The notes beneath the pieces were generated by a model, which did not search any database, was not told where the DNA came from, and worked only from the letters and a program-made list of their open reading frames with translations. The position numbers were made by a program, and so were the translations under genes. From Tolypeutes matacus (taxonomy: Eukaryota; Chordata; Mammalia; Cingulata; Chlamyphoridae), in the NCBI GenBank assembly GCA_026826555.1, contig JAKSZT010053768.1, positions 4,978,020 to 5,042,019 of the forward strand: a stretch of DNA of 64,000 nucleotides, read 5' to 3'. Positions within the stretch are counted from its first letter, which is position 1; each line of letters starts with the position of its first letter. Below, piece after piece: positions 9,171 through 20,600 of the stretch.

Positions 9171-12100
9171 TTTTTTATTTTTTAAAAATGGAACATATGA
9201 GTCAGTTTGGTTCTGGCATGTCATTAGTGTTTAACATATGCTACTTAGAAAGAAAACAAACTTTTTAGTGAATCTTACATAGGTTTGGGAAAAATTGAGA
9301 GGAAGGGATTTAAATTGATGTATCTAAAACAAGCAAGTATTGAGAAGTTTTGTTTGTTGTGTGTATGCTTTGTTTTTGGCTTTTACTATGCTTGTGTGTG
9401 CTCCTTAAAGAGCTAGCTTTGTAGTTTTGCTGTCACTATGCTTAATTGCAGAAGCCCATTTTGGGATTTCTAAATGTGACAGGCAGCATCTATGGCAGTG
9501 AGCCAACAAACAATTTACCACCCTTCATTAGCCCATATTGCACATAGGTCAGACAACTGTATGAGGAAGTTCTCAGAATATGGCCCCTAATATTGATTAG
9601 CATCAATATTCACAGAGAACTAATATTCTAACATGAATGAGCTCATTTCCCCAGGTGGGTGTACATCCTGTGCGATAAATTGTTCTAATTCATTAGTAGT
9701 CTCTTTCCCATGTGTCTCTTCAGATGACAGTCCAAATGCCGGAGGTCCCTGCCTATTTATTGTTTGCACATGCTTAAAGAAATATAAAAATGTGTAGGTA
9801 AGAATATTTTTAAATATTTGCAAATAATCTAATTGTAGGTTTTAATCTCTGGGGAAATAATTTCTTATAATTTTTTATAGGATAATATATTACCTGTAAT
9901 ACCATTTCAAATTCAAGTGAGGAAAGCTATTTTTTTTTTTATGCCTCAAAGGCACATCTTGTGGTTGTGGAAATGTAATCTATTGACCTGCCTTAGAAAT
10001 TAATGAGAATAAATATAAGTATTCTTTGATACTAGACATTAAATCGAAGTTTATCCAGGACTGGAAAGTCACTTGCTTCCAGTAATCTGAGGAATCAAAA
10101 CTATATCTGAATAGAAATTTCTTTAATTTCTAGTCTAACTCATTATCTCATCATAAAAAAAAAAAAAGGTTAAGGAAAATGTCATTTTTTAAAAATGCAA
10201 GGCAGGTACTTTGATAAAATAAAAATGACAGTGCTTTGCAGTTCTTTGATATTTAAACATTTCAAAGATCATGGCAATTCTTAGTATTGTTAGCTGGCTT
10301 GTTATTTTGTTTGTTTGCTTGTTTCATGTTTCACTAAAAGAAGTAAACTAATTGAGCCAATAAGAAGTTGGCTTGCATTTCTAATCATTGACCTCTAGGG
10401 ATGAATAAACAAAAAAGAAACAATCCCCCAACTTCGGTTAGAAGTCTTAGGAGAATTGGTCAAGAAAAGAAAAGGTATGTGCTTCCAATGATAAGCTACA
10501 AAAAGTAGGCTGAGGAAAGGTAAATCATAAAACGGTAAAACTCTGATGACAGAACACTGTTGTTCACATCCTGCTTGACTGGGAACGATAATTTGAAACC
10601 AGATGCAATGCCTTGGCTTCCCTGTTCGAATGAGCAACTGAAGAGTTAGGCCCAAAAGCAGTCAAGTGATGGTCCAAGATATTATCATCACATCTGTTAC
10701 AGTCCACATTCATTTCAATAGAAAATGCCTCATGACTACAAGCATATCCTGTTGTCTTGGAACCAAGACTAAGAAAGTAAAGGTACAGTTTGTGTTATCA
10801 ATTCCTTGTTTGCCCATTAAGTCTGTATATTAAAACATGCTTAATAAATATGAAAAATGCATGAAAATGGATTAGAAAACACACATTTACTTTGTGTTTG
10901 CTTATTTTTGCCCTTAATACCACTAGCTAAATAAGAGGCTAAGTGGAACAATATCCATTATAAATGACACGGTTTTTGAAATAGGCATTTCAAATGCCTT
11001 AGACATTTGAATTAACATCTTCTCTCATTTCATAATTATTTAATTATTATCAATTAAGAGTATGACATGAGCACATGGTGGTTCCCTATCTGCTCATTTC
11101 TTCCTCCCAATTTGCTATTGTCATTAATGGTGGATGATGACAATGTTTAGCCAAATCAGGCTAATTAATAATAGTCCACTGACTCAAGGCCTTTCTCTTT
11201 GCATCTCATGCTCATTCATCATTAGCTTACTTCTATAATATAATCAAAGTTGAGTAGAGAAAATATTTTGGGGGCTTACAAACATTTTGATAAAAAACTA
11301 TTTGAAACTTCCAAAATTTATATCATTCCTAGCTCCTGAAAGTTATATTGCTTTATTTTGAATATGCTAAACATTCAAATATTCTTTCGCTTGACGCTTT
11401 ACAGGTTTTATTTTATTAAAATAAAAATGATAAATTCCTCTGTGTGTATGCATGATATTTTTAGTTTGTTTTAAAGAAGAAATAAATGTTCCTTTTCATC
11501 CAGTACACAATTGATAAGAAACATCTACCTTAAGTATTAGTTCTTCCTTAGTAAAAACCACTGCTAAATGAATATCTGATAATGCACTACTTCTTCTGGT
11601 GAAGAAAGCCTGCTGGAGGACTTTCTTAGCATTGGTTATTAGATTAAGTGGAAGGGTGGGAGTTGATGGGTGGGTCTACTGCTTTAAACACACACATATA
11701 TATTCTACTTTTGTATTTCTATATATTTCTAAATAAATGCAAGTGCCAGGAAAAGAGTGGCAATGTTTTATATATTTTGAGACATCTTTAATGCCTGTCT
11801 TAATAAAACAGAACTGGATTCTCATATCTGTTTCTACATTCACTCTCTTCAATATATTGTGTTGGTTGAGATATATGAAGGAAATCCAACCTTGTACAGT
11901 TACAGAGATAGGAAAGACAGTATTTTGATATCTTTTTCAGATAATTGTGAATATTCTTCTTTGATTCTACACTAAAGTTTGATGACAAGTAGTGTCTCAA
12001 AGATTACTACAATATGCCATCTGAAACTATTTGTCCTCTGACACATTAAAACACATTGTTGTATTTTGCACATTAAGTGGGACTTTTCACCAGGCATAAT

Positions 12101-12235
12101 TTTGTTCTAAAATGCTCTGGGTGTTCAGAAAATATTGGTTCACAGAGTTTATGGTGGCAGATGCAAGTTTTCTATATTACAATTAGCATTGTTTAGCTCT
12201 GGAGACTGCAGATCAGCTGTTCTTTGTCTGATCTA
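9171..12235. other. unique AT-rich sequence, no gene recognised
   Basis: About 3 kb with no recognised repeat except short A/T runs (9931-9941, 10155-10167). The frames at 9620-9823, 10395-10655 and 11737-11928 are short, overlap frames on the other strand, and resemble nothing I know. The stretch at 10960-11240 is rich in TAATTA-type cores and is discussed as a possible conserved non-coding element. Confidence 0.55.
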
Positions 12236-12237
12236 GG

Positions 12238-12425
12238 ACAGAGGTCCATCAAACATTTTCTACACAGGATCAAATAGTTACTATTTTAGGCTTTGTGGAT
12301 TAGATGATTTGTCTTGCAACTTCTCAGATCTGCTTTTGGAGCAAGAAAGCAATCCTAGATGATAACTAAATGAATGGGTATGGCAGTGTTCCAGTAAAAC
12401 TTTATATAAATAGGCAGTGACCTAG
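12238..12425 (+). mobile_element. hAT-Charlie-type non-autonomous DNA transposon (MER-like)
   Basis: The order gaggtccatcaaacattttc, atagttactattttaggctt, gaatgggtatggcagtgttc and cagtaaaactttata follows the well-known short mammalian hAT repeat that reads ggcaaactttttctgtaaag ... ttttaggctttg ... ggctgtgttccaataaaact. It has no coding capacity and relied on a transposase made elsewhere. The exact MER number is not assigned. Confidence 0.75.
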
Positions 12426-12429
12426 AAGT

Positions 12430-13110
12430 AATTATTCTTCAGTAGAAAGAAGCAGATCCAGCACCCATACCTTTGTTTCTAATACCATTCTCAAACAAAA
12501 ACAAAAGCAAAAACAGAACAGGTATCCTTGGAAAATGGCAGATTCTAAGATTGGGTCTAGAAATAGGCAAGATGATACCAGAGCATTTTGTAATGCCAGA
12601 AAGTGAAGAAATGTTTTTTAAAATGATGGGGTTGTGTCAAAGGGACACAGGAGACACTGAACTGCAGACAGATCCTTTAAAAATGTGGGACCCAGCTCCC
12701 TGGCTCTGGCCCAAAGTGAGGCTCGCATTTTGCCACAGATTGTCCACAACATGAGCAGGACTGGCATACCAGGCAAGCTAGCAAGTCTAGGTTTATGAGG
12801 GCGACTTATACAGGCTATAGCTGCTTCCTGGGCCCATAGAGCTGGAGAGGTAGTGGTGGCGAAAGCAGCTGGCCACTGATATGTATCCAGCACTCCTACT
12901 ATTGCTGGGCTTGTTAAAATATGAGGCATATCAAAGAATGACTATCAAGGCTAAACACTGAGTTCCTTTTTTCAGAGACTATGAAGGAATTACAACTATT
13001 CCAGAGAGAAGTTGAAGGGTTGAAAAACCCTACTCTAATCATGTAACGGAGAGCAATCTACTCTCTTTGCAATCTAAGCTGAGACTGAGCAGAATAAGAA
13101 AATGTATGCG
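12430..13110. other. no recognised element
   Basis: A moderately G+C-richer patch (12640-12900) with a chance frame on each strand (12473-12754 and 12618-12929). Nothing there matches a family I know. It could be an old LTR or pseudogene fragment, but I cannot support either. Confidence 0.4.
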
Positions 13111-13906
13111 TGACAGTTTGAAGTTCTTTTATGAATATAAAAAAGAAAGGGAATCCCAGTGGGTTCTGTGTAATATTTTAGGTAATCTAAGCACCTCTTA
13201 AAATAAATGTATATATATATAAATAACATTTTTGTAAGCAAATACACATATATGCATATATATTTATATATCATTTTGCAAATGTTTGTATGTATTGTGA
13301 GAATTTTGATTTTTACCCATAATAAAAAAAAAAAAAAAAAAAAAAAAAAGATTATGTTTTCGAACTAATCTATTCCTGTGGGTGTGAGATGCTTTTGACT
13401 GGATTACACCAGCGAGGTGTGATTCAGCTTGGGTTTCTACCCTCTTGTTAGATCTGATATAAACGGAGACTCATAGAGGAAGACACACAGAGGAAGGAAG
13501 CCACCATTTTTGACCTTGCCATGTGAGAGAAAGGAGGAAGAAGAGAGAGAGAGGACTCTAGGTTCGCCTACTGCTGCAGAAAGGCAGAGAAGGCCCAAAA
13601 GGCTGTGAGAGGTCCTGGAATCTGAAATCAGCAGAGCATAGAGGCACAGAAAGAGGTCCCCAAAGGGCTGGGTGCACAGAGCAGCTCAAGGCTGAGGAGA
13701 TGAGCCCTGTCATATGCCTGTTTGCCACATGGTAGGACTCCAAGATTATCAGTAGCTGATTTTGTGAGAAAGCATCTCTGATAGTGCCTTGATTTGGACA
13801 TTTCACAGCCTCAGAACAATAAGCTTTTACACCAAATAAAATTCCCAATATAAAATCCAACTTATTTCTGGTACTTTGCATCATCAGCCTTTGGCAAACT
13901 AAGACA
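13111..13906 (+). mobile_element. solo LTR (MaLR/ERVL-like), split by a retroposon
   Basis: It starts tgacagtttgaagttctttt, continues after an insertion with gattatgttttcgaactaat and ctattcctgtgggtgtga, has a cagcctcagaacaataagc block and a late ataaaattcc poly(A)-signal region, and ends with atttctggtactttgcatca and ggcaaactaagaca. The layout parallels the LTRs at 30314-30931 and 37856-38468 (atttatgaatccc start, ...tttctggt.ctttgcatca... end). Flanks atgcg and gtgtg are a possible decayed 5-bp TSD. There is no internal region, so it is a solo LTR. The open frame at 13558-13884 (minus) is inside it and not coding. Confidence 0.7.
13147..13349 (+). mobile_element. small LINE-mobilised retroposon, 3' type A, 5'-truncated
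   Basis: It begins gggaatcccagtgggttctg and contains taatctaagcacctcttaaa, ataacatttttgtaagcaaa and attgtgagaattttgatttt. It ends in acccataataaa and an A run to 13349. The same 3' end occurs at 16706, 22482 and 28528. Here it cuts the LTR that starts at 13111. The aaaaaaga sequence on both sides is compatible with a TSD but ambiguous against the A-tail. Confidence 0.8.
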
Positions 13907-14699
13907 GTGTGGATATGGGATTCTAATACTTTTGCACTTCAATTAAAAAGGGCAAGAAATGTTGCCTTTAAGTTCTTTTCACTTGAACTTAAAATATATT
14001 TTAATTGTGGAATTTTACCTGGTTCCTCAAAATTTAATATTGAAATGAATTTTATGTTCCACTTTAGGCAACTTATTAGTATTTTCTTTGTAATATATCT
14101 TTATCTTGTCATTTGATTTTATTGCAGAACTTCCAAGACTGTTAGAAAATGTGAAAGGACATAACTTAGAATTGGAAAGAGGATAGGAAATTAAAGTTTC
14201 ACCTTTGAGACTACAGTAGCCTTGGAACTTTTTAATCAATAATTCTGGTCCATTTCAGACTCTCTGAAGGCATAATGTATAATGTATATTGGGGGGCATG
14301 GGTGAATTCACAAACAAGCGATGATTGATATGGAGAGTTGTATAATATAGGTTGGAACAAGACTACTTAATATATTATGGACCTCTTTCTTTGAAACAGA
14401 GAGCCACATTCTGGTTAACCATAGGCTTCATAGCTTATCACAATGGGTTAAAAAAACAAATAGCTAGAGAATATTGGGGAACTGACTCATACCTTGGTTT
14501 CCATGTGGAGAAAAATCCTGTATCACAGTACTTGTCTGTGCTCTGCCACTCCATGCCATTGATTATATAGAACAAGCTCTCCCCACGAGGACAATCTACT
14601 GTAATCCAGTGTTGCCTGTGACAGAATTGATAAGTCTGACAAATTCTGGGGTGCAATTTGGAATGCCCACATTTCTACAGCCCTAAAACACATTTTCCA
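13907..14699. other. unique sequence
   Basis: No repeat or gene is recognised. Two overlapping opposite-strand frames (14352-14570 plus, 14438-14656 minus) are mutual shadows without homology. Confidence 0.5.
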
Positions 14700-15262
14700 A
14701 AAACATTTTTCTATAATAAAGCTGAAATAATAAAGCTGTCCATCTCAACTGGCTCACAATCTGGCAGGTAAAAGAATAGTCTAATAACTATCCCCCCAAA
14801 AGAATAAAGACATGTGTTCACATGATGACTTGTATTCAAGCATTCATGAGCATTATATGTACTAGCCAAAAAATGGAAATCCACATGGCTATTAAAGTGT
14901 GACTGGATAAACAAAATATGGTTTATTCATGTAATGGAACACCACTCAGCAATAAATATGACCTAACATGTGATGCATGCAACAGCATGGATGAATTAAA
15001 AAACATCACATTAAGTAAAAGATACCAAACACAAAAAACTACCGCTATAATCTGTATCAAATTATAGAAAATAAGAAATTATAGTGACCAAAAGCATAGC
15101 AGTCATTGCCTGGGACAGGGCAAAGGTGGGGAAAGACTGCATAGAGACTCTAGTAACTTTCTGAGGTGAGGGAAATGTTCTAAAACCTGATTTTAATAAT
15201 GATTTTAAGCCTGTATATTTATCAAAAATCGCTTAACTGTACATTTAAAATACATGAATTTA
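14700..15262 (+). mobile_element. ancient L1M 3' end
   Basis: Sense-strand landmarks are gactggataaacaaaatatg, gtaatggaacaccactcagc, gcaacagcatggatgaatta, the catagcagtcattgcctggg block, and a final ttgtacattt-like end (cgcttaactgtacatttaaa). These mark the ORF2 tail plus 3' UTR of an old mammalian L1M. It is strongly diverged, with no TSD visible. Confidence 0.8.
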
Positions 15263-15985
15263 GGCAACTGGAGTGGGAAGATGGCGATGGACTAACAGGC
15301 AGAGCTTAATGCTCTCACAAAAACAACTGAGAAAGATACAAAAGCTGTCCAAGGGACCTGCTTTGGGGATCAGCAGACCAGGACAGTGCTATACAACTCC
15401 CAGGAGGGTGAGGGACAGAGAGACAAAGAAGCTGAAATAACAAATGTGAGCTACCAAACCCCCATGGTGACTGTGAAGGGCTCCCCTCTCCCATTCCCAA
15501 GATATTAAGCTGGGGTTAAACACCTGTTTCACTGCAGCTGACTGAAAGGAGAACAGACGTCTTCCTCCCTGTCAGCTGTTTCAAGGGAAAATGGAGGGGA
15601 GGTCAGGGTGCTTTTCTTCAGTGAATTCTGCCAGCAGAGGCCCCTTTGAATCTTCAATCTGAAGATTCAACACAGGAATACAGGAAAAGTGGAGACTGAA
15701 ACACCTCCATGGAAAGGTGTGCTGACTAGTGCCATCTGCAGGCTGGTCTGGAAATTGCATGGACAAAATCTGTTCTCAGCACTCTGTGTATCCAACCCTT
15801 GGGAGACAGATCTGTGCCCCACTAGTAAGTCCATGGGCCAATTCTGAAAACTTAAGTTGGGCAATTTTAAAGACTGAGAATAGGTTGAACCAAATATCAA
15901 AGAAAAGCTGTGGGGAAAAAAACAAAACAAAACAATAGGCAACAGAGAGAAATTAGCCATCAGAGTAAGTCACCAACATATTCAG

Positions 15986-17233
15986 ATGACTAGACATCAG
16001 CAAAAAATTACAAACCATACTAGGAAACAGAAAGAGATGGCCCAGCCAAAAGAACAAATCAAATATCCTGAATAGATACAGGATTTAAGACAATTAATCA
16101 GTGATAATCACACAGCTCTCCTAAATCACTTCAAATAATTTAAAGAAAATATGACTAAAGAAATAAAGGATATTAAGAAGACACTGGGAGAGCATAAAGA
16201 ACAATTTGAAAGACTGCAAAGAAAAGTAACAGACCTTATGGGAATGAAAGACATGATGGATGAGATTAAAAATACATTAGAGGCCCATAAGAGCAGATTT
16301 GAATTGCTTGAAGACAGAATTAGCAATTTCAAAGATGAAACCTCTGAACTGGAACAGACAGAAGAAGAGAATAGAAAAGATGGAACAGAGTCTCAGGAAA
16401 TTGAATCACAATGTGAAATGCACAAACATTTGCATTATTGGTGTCTCAGAAGGAGAAGACAATGGAAAAGGGACAGAAAGAATATTTCATGAAATAATAA
16501 CCAGAAACTTCCCAACCCTTATAAAGGATATAAATATCAATATCCAAGAAGGACAACACACCCCAAACAAAATAAATCTGAATAGACCTATCCCGAGACA
16601 TTTACTATTCAGAATGACAAATATCAGTGATAAAGAGAGGATTCTGAAAGCAGCAAGAGAAAAGCAAAGCATCACATACAAGGGAAACATGATAAGATTA
16701 AGTACATTGAGGGTGGTGGGCCACACTTGTGGGGAATGTTTGTGTGGGATGTGGTGGGAGGTGTGGGAGGTGGGCAACATGGGAATCCCAGTGGGTTCCG
16801 TGTAATATTTTGGGTAATCTAAGCACCTCTTAAAATATATGTATATATATATATAAATAACATTTTTGTAAGCAAATACACATATATGCATATATATTTA
16901 TATATCATTTTGAAAATGTTTGTATGTATTGTGAGAATTTTGATTTTTACCCACAGTAAAAATAAATTAAAAAAATAAAATAAAATAAAAATAAAATAAA
17001 ATATATGGGAATCAATGAGAAAAAAAAAAAAAAGATTAAGTACTGATATCTCATCAGAAAGCATGGAAGAGAGAAGAAAGTGGTATGATACATTTAAGGT
17101 ATTTAAGAAAAACTGCCAGCCAAGAATTCTGTATCCAGCAAAGACACCCTTCAAAAATGAGGGTGAGTTCAAAGTCTTCACAGACAAACAAAAACTGATA
17201 GTATGTGTTACCAAAAGACCAGATTTGCAATAA
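15986..17233 (+). pseudogene. L1 ORF1, split by insertion and frameshift
   Basis: The start ATG at 15986 gives TRHQQKITNHTRKQ, parallel to the ORF1 at 7232 (minus). Stops follow early, then a coiled-coil stretch (KEIKDIKKTLGEHKEQFERL, from 16151). A frameshift near 16365-16375 moves the frame to MEQSLRKLNHNVKCTNICII. The RRM landmarks IPRHLLFRMTNISDKERIL and LKAAREKQ follow. After MIRLST the frame is cut by the retroposon at 16706-17031 and resumes at about 17044 with DISSESMEERRKWY through PAKTPFKNEGEFKVFTDKQK to a stop at 17231. The protein would be the L1 RNA-binding chaperone. It cannot be produced. Confidence 0.85.
16694..17043 (+). mobile_element. retroposon, 3' type A, with TSD aagattaagtac, inside L1 ORF1
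   Basis: The body is 16706-17031, bracketed by aagattaagtac at 16694-16705 and 17032-17043. It begins attgagggtggtgggccaca, so it is 5'-truncated relative to the copy at 22482. It shares gggaatcccagtgggttcc, taatctaagcacctcttaaa and attttgatttttacccacag. It has two A-rich tracts separated by tatatgggaatcaatgag, which suggests a short 3' transduction. It postdates the host L1. Confidence 0.9.
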
Positions 17234-17643
17234 ATACTGAAGGGTGTGCTGCAGACTAAAAAGAAAAAAACAAGGGCAAGTGATTTGGAGAAGAGTTTAG
17301 AAATGGATATTATAAGGAAAGGTAAACTAAAGAATAAGAAGACAGACAATAGAATGATATGACAACAAAGAGCCAAAGGACAAAATGGATGAAGTAAGTA
17401 ATGTCTTTACAGTAATAACAATGAATGTTACTGGATTGAACTCCCCAATCAAAAGACATAGGCTGATAGAATGGATAAAAAAAATATGAGCCGTCTATAT
17501 GTTGTCTACAAAAGGCCTACCTCAGATGTAAGGACACAACCAGGTTAAAAATGAAAGGTAGGAAAAAGGTATTCCATGCAAATAATAGCCAAAAAAGAGC
17601 TGGAGTAGACCAAATAAATGTAGAATAACAACATAAAAGCATA

Positions 17644-20600
17644 TGAACAATAATTACTCAGTGCAACTGACAAATTGTTCCTGTGATCAGTACTCTGTAA
17701 TTATTTTCATACAAAATAAACACTTGTTTTTAATTGAGGAGGATTGGAGAAGAGATATATCTCTGGATAGTTCATTTTTCTTTAACCCTTTCTTATTCAT
17801 ACTCTTTAATTAAAATAATCTATCTGGATGAATAATGATTTAGTATGACTACTGTTGAAAAAGATTTTGAGTTTTTCTGCCTCACAAAATTATTTATCTG
17901 CTGTAATTCTTTCCAACAAGATGTGAAGAATTCTCAAATAGGAATTTGATTAACTAGAAAGAATTATGGCCTAAATGGGAATTAAATAACTAAACAATAA
18001 TTTATTTCATTTTTAGAGATTATTACGTCCAATTATTAGAGCTGTAATATAAAAATTAGAATTATGTTATAATTAATTTCTATTATATTTGAATTATTAT
18101 TTACATTTATAAATGTTTGTTGCTATGCTATTTTTAAAAATTGATTATATTAAATCTAACCTGGCCTTGCAGTCTCTTTTTAAATTTGTAATTTCTTTCA
18201 ATCTATTTTTCTATTTATTTTACAATTTTACTTTAAAGGACTTTTTAACAGCTAAAAAAAAAGATGAATATATTTGCATATAAATTATACCTCAATACAG
18301 CTACATTTCAATAAAGTGCTAAAAATATCTAAGCTTAAAAGGCTTTATGAAACATATAGTATGTTTACTATGGGTAATACCAAAGACATTCTCAAGACGT
18401 TGTTAATATACTACTACTACTAATAAGGATATAATAGAAATGTATACATCAGAATAGCTAAGTTATACAGGTAAATTTTGGGAACTGACCCAAAATTAAT
18501 GGAAAGAGGCATCATTAATTGCCCTTGTTTTGGGAGTGGAGAGAGAGTCTCTTTTGTTCACTGTAGCAAAGACAATTAATAATACAGAAATATGCAATTC
18601 TGGCTTTAAAAATATTTATTTTCTCCCAGCTTATGAAATACAAAAATTGATTAAAGTTAATGTGCCTCCTTATTAAAACAGAATATGAGTTTTAATTTAA
18701 TAAATTTAATTGATTATATAAAATTGTTGAATTCTGACTTTCAGATCAAAATTTTTCCCAAAGACACTGTATAATTATATAAAGATATAATTGATAATGC
18801 CTCATAGCATGCTTCTTTGGTTACATGTTGCATATGAGAATATTTCACAAAATGGAGCCTTCTTTTCGATGCTAATATTATTTTTTTTCCTTATCATTAA
18901 TAATGATGATACTAATATACTCACAGACTTTGATTATGAAGGAAAACACTGCTACTCCTCTCATAGTTGTTCTCTGCATGAATTCAAAGAACTCCAACCC
19001 AGTTATCCCGATCTTATTCCACCCTGCTGAAATTCTGCCAAGTGGGTTGGGGTTAATTGCACTTTCCCACTGAAATCTAATTTGCTTCTTATTTTCAGAA
19101 ATAATCAGAAATTTGGATTGTGTTAAAGCGAGAACTAGCTTGGAAGCCATTAAAAAGCCTAGAAGAGCCAGGCATATTTAAGAGATAATTGAATTTTATA
19201 CAATAGCCATATACAATCTATTACTTCTTCTGAATTCATTCATATATATTTCAGAGACTATTGTATCTGTGGAATGCATTCTTATCTCTTTAGAGAAATA
19301 TTGCTAGTACTTGTAATAGTACGTCACCTGGATACGTTGCTGAGATATAGCAAAATGTGAGCTTAAAATGAATTTTGATTTAAATGGTGCTGATTATTCT
19401 CTTTCTTAACATTGCCTGGGTTTCTTGCCTTGTGGTAGTAACATAACTAATTAAATAATTTTTCATCAATTATCTCTGTATGAATGATAATCTTTCACTG
19501 CTTTTATCCATCTGTTTTGTATTGTCATGCCAATTATTTTGTTCCTCAACAATATTTTTATCATTCCACAAAGATATTAATTATAGCTATTGGCATTAAA
19601 ACAGCTGTAAAATAATTGTCCATAAATAGATATGACCCAAGTCTTTGAAAATATAGATTCAAGTAACTATAGTGAATTTTAAATTGTGTAATATTTTCAT
19701 ATTTGGTTTGTAATTGAACTTTTAAAAAAGTTATATATGTAACACAGTCTAGAGATGTGCAAACATATTTAAAAGATTCAAAAATTAAATCAAAGACAGT
19801 CAGGATGGATGACTTGGCAAGGTTATTTCACCTGATAAGAGTTTCCTTATCTCCAGAGAGTTTAACATAAAATGGAGACATCTGTATAGTTGGCATATAA
19901 CGTAATTAGGCAGCTCTAATGATTGACTATTAATGGTAAATATTGATTTATTTTAGATTTGGCTGTTTGAGTATCATTCATTTACTTGTTTTTTGTTTTT
20001 ACAAATTGTAAGGTTCATGATATTCTCATAGAAAAATAGTATATTGTTATACATTTTTTTCTTGTAAATGCATTTTAGTACATGAGTCAGTAAACTTGAG
20101 ACAATGGTGCAGCTTGAAGATTGTTAAGATATGTTAAGTAGACAGACATATCCATGTGCATCACATATTTTGGATGCTATGCTAACCAGATGAGAATTTG
20201 TAAATGTTACAGTTCTTTTCTTTTCCTTCCATTTCTATCATTTTTCTTTATAATCAATGAAAACAACTCAATGAGAATGGAAAAAAACATTTTAGTGTGA
20301 TTATAATTTGATGAAAATTGACCCTGATGGAGATTTGTGTTCATTGCAGCATTATTTCTGGTAGTAGGGATCCTGGTGCAACCAACTGCTGTGTCCATCA
20401 TTTAGGTAATGGGTAAATATTATTAAATGGAGAGTAGTAATGACTTAGGCATACATTCAGTAAGAGAAGTAGATCTTAATATACGCTATTGAGTAAAATA
20501 TACGCTATTGAGTAAAAGCTGAGATTACATATATATATATGGCTTTTATATGTTAATAATCAGGTAAAAATAACACAATATATGAGTTTCCAAGGATAAA

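Larger units (their letters stand above)
15266..17640 (+). mobile_element. L1 LINE, 5' end to endonuclease start, 3' part missing
   Basis: The start gagtgggaagatggcgatgg (YY1-like aagatggcg) is a typical L1 5' end. The 5' UTR runs to about 15985, ORF1 from 15986 to 17233, and the ORF2 endonuclease start (ITMNVTGLNSPIKRHRL-like) from about 17410. L1 similarity stops near 17635 without an A-tail, so everything downstream was lost or never copied. A 326-bp retroposon splits ORF1. Confidence 0.85.

Noticed and set aside
12473..12929. small gene on either strand (93 and 103 codons)
   Set aside because: The overlapping opposite frames are mutual shadows. No start context, splice sites or homology could be argued.
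16819..17376. 185-codon minus-strand hydrophobic frame
   Set aside because: It crosses the retroposon A-tail, a TSD and antisense L1 ORF1. It cannot be an evolved gene.
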